64,000 bases of DNA from Methanospirillum purgamenti (GTDB taxonomy: Archaea > Halobacteriota > Methanomicrobia > Methanomicrobiales > Methanospirillaceae). Positions 18,157 to 26,960 of this stretch are shown piece by piece. Numbering within the stretch: position 1 is the first letter of the stretch; each line of letters begins with the position of its first letter. The stretch is taken from assembly GCF_018502485.1 (NCBI RefSeq), contig NZ_CP075546.1. One strand, given 5' to 3'. The position numbers were made by a program, and so were the translations under genes. The notes under the pieces are model-generated. The model saw only the letters and a list, made by a program, of their open reading frames with translations, searched no databases and was not told the origin of the DNA.

Positions 18157-19536
18157 TTATTCTACTTTTATTATCATGAGAGTAATATCATCGAACTGAG
18201 GTTCATTCCCTGCAAAGACATTCACATCGTTTATGATTTTATCAACCATTTTTTGAGGTTCTAAACATTCATTTTTCTGAATTAATTCTTTGAGTCGATT
18301 TTCCCCATACATTTCATTCGTTTCATTCACTGCTTCTGTAACCCCGTCTGTATACATACAAATGATATCACCGGATTGCAGGATTGTTACATTTTGATCA
18401 TATTGAGCATCCGGTAGAACGCCAATAGCAATCCCAGTTAATGGAAGTTCAAAAAATTCTCTGGTTGTCTGACGATAGATAATTGGTGGATTATGACCTG
18501 CATTGACATACCGTAGAGATTTCTTTTCCTGGTTAATTATTCCATAAAATAAGGTAACAAAGATACCTGTCTTAGAATTATCTTCGATGATAGTATTTGC
18601 ATAGGTGATAGTCTTGGCTGGTTCATCAAACCATCCTGCGACAACTCTGACGACAATTCTGGAAAGAGCCATAAATAATGCTGCAGGTACCCCTTTTCCG
18701 GAAACATCCGCGATCATAATTCCGAGTGACTCTTTTGAAAGTTTTATGACCTGGAATGGAATGATATCAAAAAAGTCTCCCCCAACTTCTTTAGCCGGAC
18801 ATGATTTCGCTGCTATGGAAAACCCTGGAAAAACAGGGAGAGTATCTGGAAGAAAACTCTGCTGAATTTTTGCCGCTATATGTAGTTCTGCATCTTTTTT
18901 CGCAATTTCTGTTTCAAGTGCTAATTTCTCATCCATTGTTTTCCATTCTGCAATCAGGTTATGGTACATTGTTGAAAATATGCCCATTCCTATTGCATTA
19001 ATGATAATCATGGGAATGATTACTACGGTAATTATGGATACAACCTGAGATGGAGGAGTTGTTGTAATGAGTGCAATCAATGAATGGAGAGTCTCTACCA
19101 AAATTGTAAAAATTATTGCAACAGGTGTTGAAACAAATTGTTTTTTATTTGCGTAATACATCACGGCCCCAAGTATTCCGGCCATCACCGAAGCAAAAAA
19201 GCAACTGTACATGTATGGGCCACCCTGGGTATAGCGAAAAAAACCTCCGATGAGACCTGCACCAATCCCAACATATGGTCCACAGGTTAACCCTCCGACA
19301 AGAGGGCCCAAATCTCTAACATTAATTAAAGCACCGTGTATCTGGATATTTCCTAATGTGCCATATATACTTACAATTCCAAAAAAAAGTGTTAAAATGA
19401 TCTGAGTTTTTATTGATATTTTTCCAGTAATTACTTCTTTAAAATATCTGCTTCTGGTAAACAGATAAGAAGCAACAAAGATTACTGCGATAATCTGAAA
19501 AAGAAGTTTTAGACTTTCAAAAAAATTAATGTCCAT
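18157..19536 (-). CDS. Membrane SpoIIE/RsbU-type protein phosphatase with LytS-like sensor region
   Basis: 459 residues. The first 200 residues hold about six hydrophobic segments of the 5TM-5TMR LYT type (INVRDLGPLVGGLTCGPYVG, then GAGLIGGFFRYTQGGPYMYS). A short linker (about 200-225) leads to a PP2C-like SpoIIE domain: AAKSCPAKEVGGDFFDIIPF, IMIADVSGKGVPAALFMAL, YVNAGHNPPIIY, DIICMYTDGVTEAVN. The metal-binding Asp residues in GGDFFD, IADVSGKG and YTDGVTE are present. Such enzymes dephosphorylate STAS proteins in response to a membrane signal. The STAS protein at 5470 is a candidate substrate. Confidence 0.85.
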   Translation of the reverse strand: MDINFFESLKLLFQIIAVIFVASYLFTRSRYFKEVITGKISIKTQIILTLFFGIVSIYGTLGNIQIHGALINVRDLGPLVGGLTCGPYVGIGAGLIGGFFRYTQGGPYMYSCFFASVMAGILGAVMYYANKKQFVSTPVAIIFTILVETLHSLIALITTTPPSQVVSIITVVIIPMIIINAIGMGIFSTMYHNLIAEWKTMDEKLALETEIAKKDAELHIAAKIQQSFLPDTLPVFPGFSIAAKSCPAKEVGGDFFDIIPFQVIKLSKESLGIMIADVSGKGVPAALFMALSRIVVRVVAGWFDEPAKTITYANTIIEDNSKTGIFVTLFYGIINQEKKSLRYVNAGHNPPIIYRQTTREFFELPLTGIAIGVLPDAQYDQNVTILQSGDIICMYTDGVTEAVNETNEMYGENRLKELIQKNECLEPQKMVDKIINDVNVFAGNEPQFDDITLMIIKVE

Positions 19537-19636
19537 CTGACAGCCTTTACCATATTATTTCATCTGTTGATATACTAGTGACTTGTGAATCATTCTTGCT
19601 AACTAAAGTGAGAATGTCATTAAAAAATATAGGTAA

Positions 19637-20434
19637 TTATCTATAAAGTGGTTGAATCATTTTAAATCCGGATGTTCCAGAGATTGCATGTTTTATCCCG
19701 TTACTGATGAGTTCTTTTGCTTTTTCACATGCATGAGTATCATCAAAACCCTGAGCGATATACCCGGTTATTGCTGCTGAAAATGCACATCCGGATCCAT
19801 GAACATCATATGGTAAGCGTGCATGCGTGAACCGACTCACATCATTTTTTCTTATTAAGAGATCAATGGCTTCATTTCCGGTTCCGTGTCCCCCTTTTAT
19901 GATTACCTGCTGAGCTCCAAGATCGATGATATTTTTACCCGCAATAAGCATCTCCTCCTCACAGGAGATGGTCATTTTAGCGAGAATTTCTGCTTCAGGG
20001 ATATTTGGGGTGATCAAATGAGCTCTGGGGGTGAGTGTTTCACGTATATCGCGGACTGCATCTTCATCAAGAAGCCGATACCCGGATGTGGAGACCATGA
20101 CTGGATCAACCACCAAAGGGATTGTTGTAGGTAATGCCTTATCAACGGCCTTGATAATTCTTGAATTAGCGAGCATTCCGGTTTTTACTGCTCCGGGAGT
20201 CATGTCTTCAAAAACAGTTTGGATTTGTGTTTTTACAATTTTCGGCTCTATTGGCCAAGATCCGGTTACCTTTGCAGCATTTTGAGCTGTTAATGCGGTA
20301 ATAACAGCCATCCCCCAAACACCCGTCATGGAAAACGTCTTCAGGTCCATCTGGACACCAGCACCTCCGGATGGATCTGATCCTGCAATAGAGAGAGCTG
20401 AGAAATATTCTTTATTCTGAAACTGTGGTCTCAT
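19637..20434 (-). CDS. thiD: Hydroxymethylpyrimidine/phosphomethylpyrimidine kinase
   Basis: 265 residues, the length of a stand-alone ThiD. Motifs: ALSIAGSDPSGGAGVQMDLK (about 13-32), VVDPVMVSTSGYRLL (about 106-120), TPNIPEAEIL, VIIKGGHG, and the anion-hole/catalytic VHGSGCAFSAAITGY (about 208-222). It phosphorylates HMP and HMP-P in thiamin synthesis. There is no fused ThiN domain. The TGCACC-N16-GGTGCA dyad seen near the thiC-like gene is not in its upstream gap. Confidence 0.88.
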   Translation of the reverse strand: MRPQFQNKEYFSALSIAGSDPSGGAGVQMDLKTFSMTGVWGMAVITALTAQNAAKVTGSWPIEPKIVKTQIQTVFEDMTPGAVKTGMLANSRIIKAVDKALPTTIPLVVDPVMVSTSGYRLLDEDAVRDIRETLTPRAHLITPNIPEAEILAKMTISCEEEMLIAGKNIIDLGAQQVIIKGGHGTGNEAIDLLIRKNDVSRFTHARLPYDVHGSGCAFSAAITGYIAQGFDDTHACEKAKELISNGIKHAISGTSGFKMIQPLYR

Positions 20435-20526
20435 TCTATTCGTATTTTTATCTTGAATATATTTTCATGAACATATACTTTAGGGCTGTCATTCTTTTAT
20501 TTAATTTTCTGGTTCCGAAAAAAAGA

Positions 20527-21963
20527 TTAGTATGATCTGCCGATTAGGGTGACGACCGATCCTGGTTTTCCACAGATGATACAATTACCTGCAGACTGGT
20601 CGATAAGATCGGTTCTGACTTCAGTTCCCAGAACACTTGCATCAGCGATCTCTTCAAGCCGGTCGGCACATTCACGGTTCCCGCACCAGTGAACGGCAGC
20701 AACACCCTTTGACACTATCTCATTCACCATAGATTCTTCCTTTGCTATGAACAAGTGGTCTTTGATATGCGTTTCTGCACGAGTCTGCAGGGCAGCTGTG
20801 TATTCAGTCATCTTCCTGCAAACCTCAGAGATGATATTTGCACGTGGAAGTGACTCTTTACCGCCTGAACGAAGAACCCCCATAACTACACCATTGTCTA
20901 GGTCACGTGGTCCAACCTCAAGTCTAAGGGGAACTCCTCTCATCTCCCAGTAGTAATATTTTGCACCAGGTCTGAGATCCCGGTTGTCAATTTTTACCCG
21001 GTATCCTGCATTTTGTAGTTCCTTTTCCAGTAGTTCTGCAGCCTGCATGACCTCTTCCTCACGCTTTTTCATAATTACTGGAACAATGACGATCTGCACC
21101 GGGGCTACTTCTGGAGGAAGCATGAGACCTCGATCATCACCGTGCATACTGATGAGAGCAGCAATTGACCGTTCTGAAATCCCATAACAGGTCTGATGAC
21201 AGTACTGCTGCTGACCTTTCGTATCTTCGTATTGTATACTGAACGTTTTTGAGAAGTGATCTCCAAGATGGTGGACTGTACCGATCTGTAAGGTTCTGCC
21301 ATCCGGCATAATGGTGTCCACGGCGATGGTATAGTCAGCACCAGGAAATTTATCCCAATCTGGGCGTTTTGATATCAGAACAGGAATATTCAGCCGATCA
21401 TAAAATTCCTGGTACCGAGCAATGGCATCTTCAACCTGATTTTCTGCTTCATTCCAGGTAGCATGAACGGTATGAGCTTCCTTAAAGGATGTAATCTCAC
21501 GAAGACGGATCAGTGGACGAGTATGTTTGGTTTCATACCTGAATGTATTGACAATCTGATATACTTTGATTGGGAGATCTGCATGAGATCTCACCCAGAG
21601 AGCATACATGGGATATATTGCTGTTTCACTGGTCGGACGAAGGGCGAGTTTGATATCCAGCGGGCTTGTTCCGCCATGGGTGACCCAGTAAACTTCTTCT
21701 TCAAAACCTTTGATATGTTCAGCTTCTTTCATAAATTCCGGTTCAGGAATCAGAAGTGGAAACAGTGTCTCCTCGTGATCACGGTCAAGTAATTCCCTAA
21801 GAATACCATAAACCCGTTTTCGGATACCAAATCCGAATGGAAACCATACATAGAGTCCTTTTACCGGGTAACGGACATCCATTATTTCTGCACGCCAGAG
21901 AATATCATTATACCAGCCTGAGAAATCTGCCTTTTGAGGGAGCGTTCCTTCCTGTTCCTCCAT
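20527..21963 (-). CDS. proS: Prolyl-tRNA synthetase, archaeal/eukaryal type
   Basis: 478 residues, the compact archaeal type without an editing insertion. Class II motifs are present: VKGLYVWFPFGFGIRK (motif 1 region), FRYETKHTRPLIRLREI (motif 2 with TRPLIR), and GDDRGLMLPPEVAPVQIVIV leading to the anticodon-binding domain. The C-terminal zinc-binding region shows HWCGNRECADRLEEIA and CIICGKPG, and the protein ends in SY as archaeal ProS typically ends in Tyr. It charges tRNA-Pro. The neighbouring SpoIIM-like and DUF63 genes lie immediately upstream on the same strand. Confidence 0.93.
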   Translation of the reverse strand: MEEQEGTLPQKADFSGWYNDILWRAEIMDVRYPVKGLYVWFPFGFGIRKRVYGILRELLDRDHEETLFPLLIPEPEFMKEAEHIKGFEEEVYWVTHGGTSPLDIKLALRPTSETAIYPMYALWVRSHADLPIKVYQIVNTFRYETKHTRPLIRLREITSFKEAHTVHATWNEAENQVEDAIARYQEFYDRLNIPVLISKRPDWDKFPGADYTIAVDTIMPDGRTLQIGTVHHLGDHFSKTFSIQYEDTKGQQQYCHQTCYGISERSIAALISMHGDDRGLMLPPEVAPVQIVIVPVIMKKREEEVMQAAELLEKELQNAGYRVKIDNRDLRPGAKYYYWEMRGVPLRLEVGPRDLDNGVVMGVLRSGGKESLPRANIISEVCRKMTEYTAALQTRAETHIKDHLFIAKEESMVNEIVSKGVAAVHWCGNRECADRLEEIADASVLGTEVRTDLIDQSAGNCIICGKPGSVVTLIGRSY

Positions 21964-21973
21964 TCATGAGCTC

Positions 21974-22543
21974 CTATGTCACCATCTGTAAGACGGCTGG
22001 CGTGATAAATGCCTCGATAATTGCTGCAATAGCAACAAACGGGATAATATATTTTAGGAAATATCCCCCAAGGCTCCAAGCTTCAATAGATGCTTCAGAT
22101 CCTCCTGCTAATTCATTTTTTACAGATCGTCCCAACATTAATCCAAGGGCTCCTGATGCAATCACCGCAGGGAGCTCAAAAATACCATGTGGTACAATTG
22201 CCGCAATAAGAGCAATATATCCCGCTTCTTTTCGCACAATCTCTAATACCGCACCGATTATTACCCCGTTCATCATCAAAATGAAAACAGAGAGAAATCC
22301 AAAAAATGCACCACCTATGAAAATAACAACACAAGCCTCTAGGTTATTTAAAAATAATTGAAGGGCAAGCATTGGAGGATCATCTCCCATAATCTGGCCT
22401 GCAATCATTTCCTGAAATAAGGTAAGCAATGTCTCACCAAATGCGGGTTCAGTTATGGACAATCCAAATCCAACTGCAAATCCGGCAATCAGAATTATTC
22501 CTGAAATCGCCAGGTAATGAGAAATTTTTAACGTTTCAGACAT
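21974..22543 (-). CDS. SpoIIM-family membrane protein
   Basis: 189 residues with about five membrane segments. PHGIFELPAVIASGALGLMLG is the typical SpoIIM/COG1300 signature, and FLNNLEACVVIFIGGAFFG precedes it. The function in archaea is unknown; the family is named from a sporulation septum protein. It overlaps the DUF63 gene by 8 bases and ends 10 bases before proS, so the three are probably co-transcribed. Confidence 0.8.
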   Translation of the reverse strand: MSETLKISHYLAISGIILIAGFAVGFGLSITEPAFGETLLTLFQEMIAGQIMGDDPPMLALQLFLNNLEACVVIFIGGAFFGFLSVFILMMNGVIIGAVLEIVRKEAGYIALIAAIVPHGIFELPAVIASGALGLMLGRSVKNELAGGSEASIEAWSLGGYFLKYIIPFVAIAAIIEAFITPAVLQMVT

Positions 22544-23381
22544 AAAGCACCATTCGCATCATATCCCTGATGCCTGGGGCAAGACCAACCATGATCATGG
22601 CAACTAGAATCAGGTACCAGATACCTGTAGCGCCTTCACGCCGGTAGAGCTCGAGAATATAAATTCCTGGAATGAGCACAAGAAGTTTGAGCGGGAACAT
22701 GACAAATGCAGTTCCGGTCAGGTCAATAAGTGCTGAACCTACCACATGCTTTTCTGTATATGGAATTGCATGAAGGTCAATACCAAATGAGGTTGCACTA
22801 GCGTCCAGCATATGTCCGAATATCAGTATCTGATATAATCTATCCTGTACATACTGCCATCTGAATCCGTACCTGATGATGGCATACAAAAGACCTGTTG
22901 TCGCAGTTGCCATTGCCAGGATCGTACCAGCGACCAGGAGATCAAAGTGGGCGCTGGTCAGACCGAACCAGATAATAAAGAGAAGTGTTACAGCGGAAAG
23001 AAGAATCCCTGCCCAGAAATAGATCCTTTTCCAAGATGGTATCACCCCTCTCTTCTCTAATACATATGCACCATAGAGAGCTGGCATGGCTATTGCAAAA
23101 ATCAGAAAATAGATTAATGGTGTTATTAAAATAACATGGATATCTGATTTAATAAATCCGGTATCCTCGACAACTCGCAGACATCCCCCGAATACAATCC
23201 ACGGTATCAGAGAATATACAAACTCCCGATCAATTGAGATATGGTTTGAATCAAGCCATCGGTAAATCAGCCAGGTACATACCAGCAGGATGAACGCATA
23301 GGTGAGAGTATTTACGATATTGTATGAGTTATCATAATGGATGGGATCTATGTAATATTTGTAGATGAATTCACTAATCAT
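22536..23381 (-). CDS. DUF63-family membrane protein
   Basis: 281 residues with about eight hydrophobic segments. NTLTYAFILLVCTWLIYRWL near the N-terminus, GGCLRVVEDTGF (about 95-106) and the conserved GHMLDASATSFGID (about 190-203) mark the archaeal DUF63 family. The conserved polar residues inside membrane segments suggest an enzyme or channel, but no function is established that I know of. It starts 14 bases from the divergent egsA start. Confidence 0.78.
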   Translation of the reverse strand: MISEFIYKYYIDPIHYDNSYNIVNTLTYAFILLVCTWLIYRWLDSNHISIDREFVYSLIPWIVFGGCLRVVEDTGFIKSDIHVILITPLIYFLIFAIAMPALYGAYVLEKRGVIPSWKRIYFWAGILLSAVTLLFIIWFGLTSAHFDLLVAGTILAMATATTGLLYAIIRYGFRWQYVQDRLYQILIFGHMLDASATSFGIDLHAIPYTEKHVVGSALIDLTGTAFVMFPLKLLVLIPGIYILELYRREGATGIWYLILVAMIMVGLAPGIRDMMRMVLYV

Positions 23382-23395
23382 GAGTTGAGAACTCC

Positions 23396-24475
23396 ATGAG
23401 CACAGATACGGTACAGGTTTTGCAGTCGGATGGTTTCAATAAATCGCGATGGACCCAGCTTCCACGGGACGTTCTGATTGGTCATCAGGCAATATTGCAA
23501 CTTCCTGACATCATCGCGGACATCAGACCAGGCCGTTCAGTCCTCATTATATCTGGTGGAACTACCCGTGAAGTTGCGGGTAATGCAGTTGAAGATATTC
23601 TGAAAGACTCATATGATGTCAAGCGGTTTGTCGCTGGAAAACTGGATACAACTACGCTGGAGGCATGTAGTCAGGCCTCATTGTCAGCGGATTTCCTTAT
23701 TGGTGTTGGCGGGGGGAGAGTTATTGATTGCGCCAAAATTGTCTCGTACAAGCAGGGCAAGCCCTTCATCAGCGTTCCAACCGCAGCATCGCATGATGGA
23801 ATTATTTCAGGGAGGGCAACGCTTCCCACTGAGGCCGGTAGTGTTTCAGTCGGTGCCCATCCCCCGATAGCAGTGGTTGCTGACACGGGAATTATCTCAC
23901 AGGCGCCCCACAGGCTCATGGCATCAGGGTGTGCTGATGTCATCTCCAATTATACTGCCATCCTTGATTGGGAACTGGCCCACCGGCTCAGGGGAGAACA
24001 GATCAGCGAATATGCCATTGCTCTTTCAAAGATGACTGCCGAGATTCTGGTTAAAGATGCAAATCTGATAAAGCCAGGTCAGGAAGAAGCAGCCTGGATT
24101 GTGGTAAAAGCATTGGTATCATCTGGTGTGTCAATGGCGATTGCTGGTTCATCACGCCCGGCTTCCGGTGGTGAACATAAATTTGGTCACGCTCTTGAAC
24201 GTTTAATCCCTGGTGCAGCTCTTCATGGTGAAGCATGCGGCATTGGATCTATTATGACGATGTATCTGCATGGAGGAGACTGGCGGGAGATTCGATCATC
24301 GCTCGCCCGCATTGGTGCACCAACCACTCCAAAAGAATTGAATATTCCTGATGAAATCGTTATAGAAGCACTCCTGAAAGCAAGGGATATCCGGCCTGAA
24401 CGATATACTATCCTTGATATGGGCCTGACACGAGAATCCGCTGAACATCTTGTGCAAATGTTATATGAAGCGTGA
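23396..24475 (+). CDS. egsA: sn-Glycerol-1-phosphate dehydrogenase [NAD(P)+]
   Basis: 359 residues of the iron-alcohol-dehydrogenase/dehydroquinate-synthase superfamily. FLIGVGGGRVIDCAKI (about 99-114) binds the nucleotide; PTAASHDGIISGRATL (about 127-142), GEHKFGHALE and ALHGEACGIG supply Zn2+ ligands. The enzyme reduces dihydroxyacetone phosphate to sn-glycerol-1-phosphate, the chirality-setting step of archaeal lipids. The UPF0179 gene follows after 4 bases. CarS, geranylgeranyl reductase and a Tes-like enzyme elsewhere in the window act later in the same pathway. Confidence 0.93.
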   Translation: MSTDTVQVLQSDGFNKSRWTQLPRDVLIGHQAILQLPDIIADIRPGRSVLIISGGTTREVAGNAVEDILKDSYDVKRFVAGKLDTTTLEACSQASLSADFLIGVGGGRVIDCAKIVSYKQGKPFISVPTAASHDGIISGRATLPTEAGSVSVGAHPPIAVVADTGIISQAPHRLMASGCADVISNYTAILDWELAHRLRGEQISEYAIALSKMTAEILVKDANLIKPGQEEAAWIVVKALVSSGVSMAIAGSSRPASGGEHKFGHALERLIPGAALHGEACGIGSIMTMYLHGGDWREIRSSLARIGAPTTPKELNIPDEIVIEALLKARDIRPERYTILDMGLTRESAEHLVQMLYEA

Positions 24476-24479
24476 AAAT

Positions 24480-24953
24480 ATGGAACCAAAAAAAACTCGA
24501 GTGACTATCGTCGGCTCTGTGTATGCGAAACCCGGAACTCAGTTTGTTTATAGAGGAAGGGCAGATCAATGTGAGTCTTGCACAATTGCCAGGGTATGTC
24601 ATAATCTGGAATCCGGCCGCCGATATGAGGTTGTTGCTATTAGGGCAGCATCTCATTCCTGTCCGGTTCATCACCATGGAGCGGTAACTGTAGATGTAAT
24701 TGAAGCTCCCATTGAAATGCGTTTGTCTCCTGATATTGCTCGAAAAAATACAACCATAACAGTAAATTTCCCTCTATGTGACGAAGCATGCAACTTCTTT
24801 GCGGCATGTCATCCGTTAGGAGTTGTGGAAGGACAAAAGTACATCATTACAGACATTTTAGAAGATGAGTCGTTAGCATGTCGGAACGGTCCTTCACCTG
24901 TTTTGGTGCGGGTAGTTCCACTTCCGGAAGGTTTGCCGCGGTATACACCATGA
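24480..24953 (+). CDS. UPF0179-family protein
   Basis: 157 residues from ATG 24480 (MEPKKTRVTIVGS), which lies 4 bases after the egsA stop. The frame is open to 24450 but family members start at this point. Cysteines are conserved in pairs: CESCTIARVCHNLESG near residue 30 and CDEACNFFAACHP near 103, suggesting metal or Fe-S binding. The biochemical function is unknown. It is likely co-transcribed with egsA. Confidence 0.8.
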   Translation: MEPKKTRVTIVGSVYAKPGTQFVYRGRADQCESCTIARVCHNLESGRRYEVVAIRAASHSCPVHHHGAVTVDVIEAPIEMRLSPDIARKNTTITVNFPLCDEACNFFAACHPLGVVEGQKYIITDILEDESLACRNGPSPVLVRVVPLPEGLPRYTP

Positions 24954-25117
24954 CGAATACCTCTGTTGAAATTCATGAACTGGTGCGCAGAAAAAAATGG
25001 TCAGTATGATGATATTAGGGTTTATGCGCCCTTCTCCATCTTCCCTTTAATAAAATATTGCCATAACCTATATGTTTCACCGGGTGAAGATACCACTTGA
25101 CTGTTCTAGGTGATAGA

Positions 25118-25384
25118 GTGCAGAAAGAGGAGCTGCTACATTTACATATGCTTTTTATTCATGTCAGGAAGTACTACGAAACCATCACCAACGAGGAGAT
25201 CCCAACGGAGCGGTATAATACCCTGCATATCTCTCCGGTTCACATACATAAAAACAAAAAGGCCCATAAGGAAGCCATTCTTGTTCTTGGTGAGGAGATT
25301 GTTGATCACATCGGTCGGAAGCCGGCGATGCTAAGTTTTTCCCATGATATGTCAACACCTTCTGAGATAGCTGTTGAGAACTAA
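25118..25384 (+). CDS. UPF0058-family protein, paralog 1
   Basis: 88 residues from GTG 25118. The frame is open to TTG 25097, but the paralog at 52640-52924 starts MHKEELISLH and this one reads (V)QKEELLHLH from the GTG. An AGGTGA Shine-Dalgarno lies 4 bases before the GTG. Members are small helical archaeal proteins of unknown role. The stop is just before the elp3 start, so the two are translationally close. Confidence 0.72.
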   Translation: MQKEELLHLHMLFIHVRKYYETITNEEIPTERYNTLHISPVHIHKNKKAHKEAILVLGEEIVDHIGRKPAMLSFSHDMSTPSEIAVEN

Positions 25385-25388
25385 TGTC

Positions 25389-26957
25389 ATGGACATCACG
25401 CCCGCCTGCCGGGAGATAATCTCTCTCCTTCTCTCCACACCTCCCGGTGAGCGAGAACTTCGAAAGATAGTTAAGACTATCTGTAAAAAATACCGTCTCC
25501 CTATTGTTCCCCGTAACTCTGATATTCTGTCTTGTGCAACGCCTGAAGAGTTCACTTTGCTTCGACCGATTCTTCTGGTAAAACCCTCACGAACTTTGTC
25601 TGGTGTAGCTCCTGTAGCAGTTATGACATCGCCGGCACCGTGTCCGCACGGAATCTGTTTACCCTGTCCGGGGGGTCCGGATTCGCTCTTTCAGTCCCCT
25701 CAAAGTTATACTGGCGGTGAACCTGCAGCAAAACGTGCTTTTGCTCACAATTTCATGCCTTATGATCAGGTGAGTGCACGATTATCTCAGTTTGAAGAAC
25801 TTGGGCATCATGTGGACAAAGCTGAACTCATCGTTATGGGAGGGACCATGACTGCCCGTGAACCAACCTACCAGGAATGGTTTGTAACTGAATGTATCAG
25901 GGCGATGAATGAGTACCCGGCAAACTCCTTGCGAGATGAAACACGAGTCGAGATATTTACAAGAAATGAAACATCCCGAGTTCGATGTGTAGCAATAACC
26001 TTTGAAACAAGACCTGACTGGTGTCAGAAAGAACATATTGACAGGATGCTTGATCTGGGAGTGACTAAGGTTGAACTTGGGGTACAACATCTTGACGACG
26101 AGATACTAGCCCTGAACTTGCGGGGGTGCACTGTTGCAGACACTGTGGAAGCAAATACTCTGCTTCGTGATGCAGGCCTTAAAGTAGGATTTCACATGAT
26201 GCCTAATCTGCCTGGCAGTACTGTTACGTCAGACCGGCAGATGTTCCATGACCTGTTTGCCGATCCACGATTCAGACCTGATTTTTTGAAAATATATCCA
26301 TGCCTGGTGACACCGGGATCAAAAATAGAAGAACTCTATGAAGTGGGGGAGTATGCACCGTATGATGAAGACACTCTTATCGATCTGGTGGCCGATGCAA
26401 AGATGAAAATCGCTCCGTACTGCAGGCTTCAACGTATCCAGCGTGATATTCCTGCCGATAAAATCGTGGCAGGCTCTCCACACTCAAACTTTCGGGAACT
26501 AGCCAAAGACCGTCTGCACAGGAGAGGGGGCAGGTGTTCATGTATCAGGTGTAGGGAAATAGGCAGAAGAAGATCTCAATCTGAGCCCGTTCTGAAAGTT
26601 CTGACATATGAATGCTGCGGGGGTCAGGAAGAGTTTATTTCATTTGAATCAGATGATTCCCTCGTGGGTTTTTCCCGTCTTCGTTTTCCAAAAGATCCCT
26701 GGCGGCCAGAAACAGAAAATGCAGCTTTTGTTCGTGAACTTCATGTTTATGGGATGGTAGTTCCTATCGGGCAGGAAGGATCAGGTGAGGATCTGCAACA
26801 TCGTCGATATGGGACAAAACTCCTTTCCGAAGCCGAAGAGCGTGCTGCATCTGCCGGATATAGGCATCTTGCAATAATGGCTGGTATTGGAGTCAGACCC
26901 TATTACAAAAAACTTGGATATTTCCGCAAGGGCCCTTATATGGTTAAGGATTTGTAA
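25389..26957 (+). CDS. elp3: Archaeal Elp3: radical SAM and GNAT tRNA U34-modifying enzyme
   Basis: 522 residues from ATG 25389. The radical SAM cluster motif CPHGICLPC (C85, C90, C93; CX4CX2C as usual for Elp3) is followed by GPDSLFQSPQSYTGGEPAAKRA. TFETRPDW and KVELGVQHLDDEIL mark the barrel. A Cys-rich RCSCIRCREIG segment follows near 385. The C-terminal 120 residues form the GNAT domain (QHRRYGTKLL, then YRHLAIMAGIGVRPYYKKLGY). It installs the cm5-type modification on wobble uridine. priS follows after 3 bases. Confidence 0.92.
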   Translation: MDITPACREIISLLLSTPPGERELRKIVKTICKKYRLPIVPRNSDILSCATPEEFTLLRPILLVKPSRTLSGVAPVAVMTSPAPCPHGICLPCPGGPDSLFQSPQSYTGGEPAAKRAFAHNFMPYDQVSARLSQFEELGHHVDKAELIVMGGTMTAREPTYQEWFVTECIRAMNEYPANSLRDETRVEIFTRNETSRVRCVAITFETRPDWCQKEHIDRMLDLGVTKVELGVQHLDDEILALNLRGCTVADTVEANTLLRDAGLKVGFHMMPNLPGSTVTSDRQMFHDLFADPRFRPDFLKIYPCLVTPGSKIEELYEVGEYAPYDEDTLIDLVADAKMKIAPYCRLQRIQRDIPADKIVAGSPHSNFRELAKDRLHRRGGRCSCIRCREIGRRRSQSEPVLKVLTYECCGGQEEFISFESDDSLVGFSRLRFPKDPWRPETENAAFVRELHVYGMVVPIGQEGSGEDLQHRRYGTKLLSEAEERAASAGYRHLAIMAGIGVRPYYKKLGYFRKGPYMVKDL

Positions 26958-26960
26958 TGC

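Noticed and set aside
24310..24335. GGTGCACC palindrome in egsA, similar to the dyad arms near thiC
   Set aside because: It lies within coding sequence, lacks the 16-base spacer and has no partner arm.
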